Assembly (NCBI RefSeq): GCF_008727755.1
Contig: NZ_CP044231.1
Location: 1,922,001-1,986,000, forward strand
Source of the DNA: Microbacterium caowuchunii
GTDB lineage: Bacteria > Actinomycetota > Actinomycetes > Actinomycetales > Microbacteriaceae
Direction: 5' to 3'
Length of the DNA stretch: 64,000 bases
Made by a program: the position numbers and the translations under genes. A model generated the notes under the pieces. That model was not told the DNA's origin. It saw only the letters and a program-made list of their open reading frames with translations, and did not search any database. The stretch's first letter is position 1; each line of letters begins with the position of its first letter. Of this stretch, positions 59,457 to 64,000 are shown one piece after another.

Positions 59457-61289
59457 ATGAGCGCTACAGTTTTCGAAGTCCCCGCGATCGTCCCCGCCGA
59501 TCCCGAGGCGAACATCGCCGATCTCCTCGCCGACCGGGTCTCCGCGACGCCGGACCTCGCCCTCTTCGCCGTCCCCGACGGCGACGGATGGCGAGACGTC
59601 TCGGCCGCTGAATTCGAGCGGCAGGTGATCGCCCTCGCGAAGGGCTTCGTCTCCGCCGGGATCGAGCCGGGCGACAAGGTGGGGTTCCTCGCCCGCACGA
59701 CGTACGACTGGACCCTGGTCGACTTCGCCCTCTTCTACGCGGGCGCCGTGATGGTGCCCGTCTACGAGACGAGCTCGCCCGGCCAGATCGAGTGGATCCT
59801 CTCCGACTCCGGCGCCGTCGCCGTCATCGTGGAGAGCGCCGCGCACGCGGCGAGCCTGGCCGAGGTGCGGCCGAACCTCCCCCTCATCCGGTCGGCGTGG
59901 CAGATGCAGTCCGGGGACCTGGACACCATGATCACCGCGGGCGCGTCCGTCCCGGACGACGAGATCGCGCGCCGGCGGAAGCTCGCCAACGCCTCGGACA
60001 TCGCCACACTCATCTACACCTCGGGCTCGACCGGCCGCCCCAAGGGCTGCGTCCTCACCCACGGCAACTTCGTGGAGCTGTCGCGCAACTCCGCCGTCGC
60101 CCTGCACGAGGTCGTGGAGGTGCCCGGCGCATCCACCGTGCTGTTCATCACGACGGCCCACGTGTTCGCACGATTCATCTCCATCCTGAACATCCACGCC
60201 GGGGTGAAGACCGGTCACCAGCCCGACACCAAGCAGCTGCTCGCCGCACTGGGTTCGTTCCACCCGACGTTCCTCCTCGCGGTGCCGCGCGTGTTCGAGA
60301 AGGTGTACAACTCCGCGGAGCAGAAGGCCGAGGCGGGCGGTAAGGGCAAGATCTTCCGCGCCGCCGCGCAGGTCGCCGTCGACCACTCGCAGTATCTGCA
60401 GGACGGCAAGAAGATCCCGTTCGGCATGCGCATCAAGTTCGCCCTGTTCGACAAGCTCGTCTACAGCAAGCTGCGCGCGGCCATGGGCGGCTCCGTGAAG
60501 TTCGCGGTCTCCGGGTCGGCCCCCCTCGGGCCCCGCCTCGGCCACTTCTTCCACAGCCTCGGCATCCACATCCTCGAGGGGTACGGCCTCACCGAGACGA
60601 CGGCACCCGCGACGGTCAACCTCGCGGAGAAGTCGAAGATCGGCACCGTGGGTCCCGCCCTTCCCGGTGTCGGCATCCGCATCGCCGAGGACGGCGAGGT
60701 CGAGGTGCGCGGCATCAACGTCTTCAAGGAGTACTGGCGCAATCCGGAGGCGACCGCCGAGGCGTTCGACGGCGACTGGTTCAAGACCGGCGACATCGGT
60801 TCGCTGGATGAGGACGGCTTCCTGACGATCACCGGCCGCAAGAAAGAGATCATCGTCACGGCAGGCGGCAAGAACGTCGCGCCGGCGGCGCTGGAGGACC
60901 CGATCCGGGCCAACCCGATCGTCGGACAGGTCGTCGCCGTGGGCGATCACCGCCCGTTCATCTCCGCGCTGATCACGCTGGACTCCGAGATGCTGCCCAC
61001 GTGGCTCGCCAACAACGGGCACCGCGCCGACATGACGCTCGCCGAGGCGGCCAAGGACCCGGCCGTCCGCGCCGAGGTGCAGCGCGCGGTGGACCGGGCG
61101 AACGCGAGTGTCTCCCGCGCCGAGTCCATCCGCAAGTTCACGATCCTGGAGACGGAGTGGACGGAGGCATCCGGCCACCTGACCCCGAAGATGTCGATCA
61201 AGCGGAACGTGATCATGGACGACTTCACGGTCGAGGTCGAAGAGCTCTACCGGGTGCCCGAGAACACCAGCAACATCCCGCTCGCGTAG
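59457..61289 (+). CDS. fadD15: Long-chain acyl-CoA synthetase (AMP-dependent, FadD15-like)
   Basis: A 610-residue ANL-superfamily ligase. The P-loop-like motif is LIYTSGSTGRPKGCVLTH, the A5 motif is EGYGLTETTAP, A7/A8 are WFKTGDIGSLDEDGFLTITGRKKEIIVTAGGKNVAP (split here at GSLDEDG), and the C-terminal lysine region is LTPKMSIKRNVI. It activates fatty acids to acyl-CoA. The length and N-terminus resemble FadD15 (Rv2187), which lies in the same relative place. ATG at 59457 with AAGGAG seven to twelve bases before. TAGACT at 59403 is a probable -10 with a 45-base leader. Confidence 0.93.
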   Translation: MSATVFEVPAIVPADPEANIADLLADRVSATPDLALFAVPDGDGWRDVSAAEFERQVIALAKGFVSAGIEPGDKVGFLARTTYDWTLVDFALFYAGAVMVPVYETSSPGQIEWILSDSGAVAVIVESAAHAASLAEVRPNLPLIRSAWQMQSGDLDTMITAGASVPDDEIARRRKLANASDIATLIYTSGSTGRPKGCVLTHGNFVELSRNSAVALHEVVEVPGASTVLFITTAHVFARFISILNIHAGVKTGHQPDTKQLLAALGSFHPTFLLAVPRVFEKVYNSAEQKAEAGGKGKIFRAAAQVAVDHSQYLQDGKKIPFGMRIKFALFDKLVYSKLRAAMGGSVKFAVSGSAPLGPRLGHFFHSLGIHILEGYGLTETTAPATVNLAEKSKIGTVGPALPGVGIRIAEDGEVEVRGINVFKEYWRNPEATAEAFDGDWFKTGDIGSLDEDGFLTITGRKKEIIVTAGGKNVAPAALEDPIRANPIVGQVVAVGDHRPFISALITLDSEMLPTWLANNGHRADMTLAEAAKDPAVRAEVQRAVDRANASVSRAESIRKFTILETEWTEASGHLTPKMSIKRNVIMDDFTVEVEELYRVPENTSNIPLA

Positions 61290-61301
61290 CGCAGCACCAG
61301 T

Positions 61302-61334
61302 GAGGCCCCCGTATCCGATGGATGCGGGGGCCTC
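61302..61334. terminator. Bidirectional terminator between fadD15 and def
   Basis: GAGGCCCCCGTATCC and GGATGCGGGGGCCTC form a 15-bp stem with one G-T pair and a 3-base loop, midway between the convergent genes. T tracts are weak on both sides. Confidence 0.75.
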
Positions 61335-61355
61335 ATCACGTTGTGCCTGCGCGGA

Positions 61356-61847
61356 TCAGAACCAGTCGCTCTCGCGCACTTCGCGCAGCGCCACGCGGCG
61401 CTGCTCACGATCGAGCCGATCGAGGTAGAGCAGACCGTCCAGGTGGTCCGTCTCGTGCTGAAGGGCCTGGGCGAGCAGACCGTCGCCCTCGAGGACCACT
61501 TCGTTGCCGTCCAGGTCGATGCCCACCGCCTTCGCGTGCGGATAGCGCATCACGTCGTGCCAGAGGCCCGGCACGGACAGGCAGCCCTCGCCGACCGGCT
61601 CCGGTTCCCCGGAGACCTCGACCAGGACGGGATTCAGGATGTACCCGATGTCGCCGTCGATGTTGTAGCTGAAGGCCCGCAGGCCCACGCCGATCTGAGG
61701 GGCGGCGACGCCCGCGCGGCCAGGGAGCTCCACGGAGTCCAGCAGATCCCGCACGAGCGCCCTGATCCCGTCGTCGATGTCGTCGATGGGCGCGCTCTGG
61801 CTCTTCAGGACGGGGTCGCCGAAGAGCCGGATGGGGCGGACGGTCAT
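61356..61847 (-). CDS. def: Peptide deformylase
   Basis: A 163-residue metalloenzyme that removes the formyl group from nascent proteins. Motif 1 is [11 protein letters not shown], motif 2 EGCLSVPG (C89 metal ligand), motif 3 QHETDHLDG (H131, E132, H135). Motif 1 lacks the common GxG, having AGVAAPQ, within the range of actinobacterial type I enzymes. It overlaps the MinD-like gene by four bases (ATGA), so the two are translationally coupled. Confidence 0.96.
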   Translation of the reverse strand: MTVRPIRLFGDPVLKSQSAPIDDIDDGIRALVRDLLDSVELPGRAGVAAPQIGVGLRAFSYNIDGDIGYILNPVLVEVSGEPEPVGEGCLSVPGLWHDVMRYPHAKAVGIDLDGNEVVLEGDGLLAQALQHETDHLDGLLYLDRLDREQRRVALREVRESDWF

Positions 61848-63325
61848 GCCGCGCCCGTCGCGCGGACGGTGCCGATGCCCTCGACGACGACCGCGGCGAG
61901 CTCCCGTGCCGCCGTACGCGTGGCCGGCTGCAGGTCGCGGAACGTGATCGCCCCGCCGGTCGCGATGCGGGCGTCGTACGGCAGGCGGACGACCGCGCGG
62001 ACGCGGCTGCGGAAGTGCTCCTCCAGCTCGTTCTGCCGGATCAGGGGCGCACCGGGCCGGGAGGCGTTGAGGACGACCACGGCCTGGCGGGCGAGGTCCG
62101 CGTAGCCGTTGGTCTCCAGCCAGGTCAGCGTCTCCGAGGCGAGTCTCGCCTCGTCGATGCTCAGTCCGGCGACGATCACGAGCGAGTCGGATGCCTCGAG
62201 CGTGGCCCCCATGACGGAGTGGACGATGCCGGTACCGGTGTCGGTCAGCACGATCGAGTAGTAGTGGGCGGCCAGTGCCGCCACGTCACGGTAGTCGGAG
62301 TCGTCGAACGCCTCCGAGATGTGCGGGTCCGCATCCGACGCGAGGACGTCGAGACGGGTCTCGTCGCGCACCACGATGGAGGAGATCTCGTTGAATCCGT
62401 GCACCCGCGTGCGGGAGCCGGTCAGATCGCGTACGGTCTTCCCGCTCGGGCGGCCGATCCGCTCCGCGAGCGTGCCTCGGTCCGGGTTCGCGTCGAGAGC
62501 GATGATCCGGTCCTCGCGAGCGTCGGCGAGGGCCATCCCGAGAAGGGCCGTGACGGTCGTCTTGCCCACCCCGCCCTTACGGGACAGGATGGCCACGAAG
62601 CGCGCGCCGCCAGCGAGGGGCGCGGCGATCTTGGCGTCGAGTTCGCGGCGACCGCGGGCACGCCGGCTGTCCGAGAGCCGGACGCGACCCCCGGTCAGGC
62701 TGTACACGAGATGGGGCCAGGTACCCTCCGGCTCACGCCGCGGAAGACGGTCGCCCTGCAGGAGGCGGTCCGCCGTCAGCAGGTCCGGCGTCTCACGGTG
62801 GGCGTCCTGTTCGTCGACGCGTCGCGCGGCGAGGGTCACCGGTGCGGGGACCGCATCCGCCGCCTGCTCCAGTGCGCGCCCCTCGGCGCGCGCCGGACGG
62901 GGCGCGTCCGTGCGGGGCTCGGCCCTCCGGGGAGCGGCCGAGACCGGACCGGTGGGCGCGGGTTCCGCCTCCGGCGTCACGCGCGGGGTCTCGCCGGTGT
63001 CGTGGACCTCGACGGCGTCCACCGTGTCCGTGCGCGGTGCCGACGGATCCGGCTCGGTCCCCTCGACGTCGTCCTCATGCACGACATGCACTTCCTCGGT
63101 GTCGGCGGGGCGTGTGATCGACACGAAGGCGACCGGCTCCGGGGCCACGTCGTCGGCGAGGACGTCGTCATCGACGTAATCGTCCTCGTCGCTCGGTGGC
63201 AGGGTCACCGCGACCTGCGCGGTCTGTGTGCCCAGGATGTCGAACCCTGCGGCGTCGACGCTCACAGGCTCGTCGATGATGTCATCATCGCCGTCCACCT
63301 GGTTCTGATCGTCTCGATCAGGCAT
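61844..63325 (-). CDS. MinD/ParA-type ATPase with long disordered N-terminus (EspI-like)
   Basis: A 493-residue protein. The first 200 residues are acidic, Pro/Thr-rich and disordered. Residues 240-493 are a deviant Walker ATPase with KGGVGKTT (250-257), the switch-type [26 protein letters not shown] and the late [11 protein letters not shown]. This arrangement is like EspI (Rv3876) and other ATPases linked to type VII secretion rather than true MinD, and no minC/E or parB is next to it. The ATG at 63325 follows GGGAG. Role unknown. Coupled to def. Confidence 0.85.
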   Translation of the reverse strand: MPDRDDQNQVDGDDDIIDEPVSVDAAGFDILGTQTAQVAVTLPPSDEDDYVDDDVLADDVAPEPVAFVSITRPADTEEVHVVHEDDVEGTEPDPSAPRTDTVDAVEVHDTGETPRVTPEAEPAPTGPVSAAPRRAEPRTDAPRPARAEGRALEQAADAVPAPVTLAARRVDEQDAHRETPDLLTADRLLQGDRLPRREPEGTWPHLVYSLTGGRVRLSDSRRARGRRELDAKIAAPLAGGARFVAILSRKGGVGKTTVTALLGMALADAREDRIIALDANPDRGTLAERIGRPSGKTVRDLTGSRTRVHGFNEISSIVVRDETRLDVLASDADPHISEAFDDSDYRDVAALAAHYYSIVLTDTGTGIVHSVMGATLEASDSLVIVAGLSIDEARLASETLTWLETNGYADLARQAVVVLNASRPGAPLIRQNELEEHFRSRVRAVVRLPYDARIATGGAITFRDLQPATRTAARELAAVVVEGIGTVRATGAA

Positions 63326-63375
63326 GCTCAGACAACTCCCAACGGATCGCCGGACCTCCGGCGCCATCCACCAGG

Positions 63376-64000
63376 TTACTGCGCGGGCCGGACCACGACC
63401 AAAAGGTCCCCTGCTTCCACCTGCTGCGTGGCGCCGATCGCCAGACGTTCAACGACCCCGTCGACGGTGCTCGTGATGGCCGCCTCCATCTTCATCGCCT
63501 CGATGGATGCCAGCGGCTGCCCGGCACGGACGGACTCGCCCACCTCGACCTTGACGGTGACGACACCGGAGAACGGCGCGGCGATCTGACCCGGTTTGGA
63601 CGTGTCGGCTTTCTCGGCCTGACGGCTCTCCACGGCGATGCTGCGGTCGCGCACGAACACGGGGCGCAGTTGTCCGTTGAGCGTGGTCATGACCGTGCGC
63701 ATGCCCTTGTCGTCGGCTTCACCGATCGCCTCCAGCCCCAGCCAGAGCTGGACGCCCCGCTCGATCTCGACGACGTGCTCGACCCCCGGGGTGAGCCCGT
63801 AGAGGTAATCGTCGGTGTCCAGCGCGGACAGGTCGCCGTAGGTCTCGCGCGTCTCCTGGAACGTGCGCGTGGGCGCGGGGAACAGCAGGCGGTTGAGGGC
63901 GTCCCGCCGGGTTGCCGGGTCCGCTGCCAGAGCCGCCTCATCCTCGGCGGAGAGGTCCGCGGTCGGCTCCTTCCGCGCACGGCCCGCCAGCACCTTGCTC
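63376..64000 (-). CDS. pyc: Pyruvate carboxylase, C-terminal part (cut by window edge)
   Basis: Partial gene: 208 codons including the stop are seen, and the frame continues past 64000. The visible part is the end of the carboxyltransferase/PYC_OADA region (TPGVEHVVEIERGVQLWLGLEAIGE, split at ERGVQ) and a C-terminal biotinyl domain with the SIEAMKMEAAITS motif, whose lysine carries biotin. The order fits single-chain pyruvate carboxylase, which makes oxaloacetate from pyruvate. The 50-base gap to the MinD-like gene is on the same strand. Confidence 0.92.
   Translation of the reverse strand, partial: SKVLAGRARKEPTADLSAEDEAALAADPATRRDALNRLLFPAPTRTFQETRETYGDLSALDTDDYLYGLTPGVEHVVEIERGVQLWLGLEAIGEADDKGMRTVMTTLNGQLRPVFVRDRSIAVESRQAEKADTSKPGQIAAPFSGVVTVKVEVGESVRAGQPLASIEAMKMEAAITSTVDGVVERLAIGATQQVEAGDLLVVVRPAQ

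Overview
The window is a GC-rich (about 70% by eye), densely coding actinobacterial chromosome segment. Gene order and protein sequences point to Microbacteriaceae, most likely Microbacterium or a close relative. The genus is an inference from gene content, synteny and the absence of murE from the division cluster. I count 64 protein genes (the last is cut by the right edge). I see no rRNA or tRNA genes, no CRISPR array, no insertion sequence and no prophage.

Layout: 0.1-9.4 kb holds small metabolic, stress and surface genes (NAD(P)-binding protein, YchJ/SEC-C protein, VOC protein, LON-domain protein, FUSC transporter, DksA/TraR protein, CMP/dCMP-type deaminase, two exported proteins of lower GC, PHP protein, 5'-3' exonuclease). 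9.4-21.3 kb is the aerobic respiratory block: trpD, then ctaE-qcrCAB on the plus strand, a urate-hydroxylase-like flavoprotein and a rhodanese, then ctaC-ctaD-ctaF-PP2C phosphatase on the minus strand, then erpA. 21.3-33.7 kb carries an M20 peptidase, a DUF3043 protein, pyrD, nrdR, hisD, a membrane protein, dnaE, NUDIX and GNAT genes, and rluD. 33.7-50.9 kb is the lspA-divIVA-yggT-sepF-yggS-ftsZ-ftsQ-murC-murG-ftsW-murD-mraY-murF-ftsI-ftsL-rsmH-mraZ division and cell wall cluster, all on the minus strand. 51-64 kb holds a DUF3040 protein, a polyprenyl synthetase, an Rv2175c-like DNA-binding protein, a LysM/lysozyme-like protein, a PASTA kinase (PknL-like), aroG, plsC, glk, an acyl-CoA synthetase, def, a MinD/EspI-like ATPase and the 3' end of pyc. 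From wag31 to erpA the order follows the Rv2145c-Rv2204c region of Mycobacterium tuberculosis. murE and the pgeF/ylmD gene are missing from their usual places.

The genes make three functional groups: the cytochrome bcc-aa3 oxidase supercomplex with its Fe-S carrier; the peptidoglycan precursor and septum machinery, opened by mraZ with its own three-box operator; and a PASTA kinase module with its presumed DNA-binding substrate and a wall hydrolase.

The most unusual non-coding features are: (1) five copies of an exactly 71-bp, doubly palindromic intergenic repeat, all in one orientation, three of them bracketing a NUDIX/GNAT insertion between dnaE and rluD; (2) a recurrent 'TAnnnT - 6 nt - ATG/GTG' arrangement in front of many genes, indicating widespread leaderless transcription; (3) a perfect 13-bp inverted repeat that could lock the hisD start codon in read-through RNA; (4) an operator-like palindrome in front of the urate-hydroxylase-like gene; and (5) an 85-bp nested palindrome between pknL and aroG.
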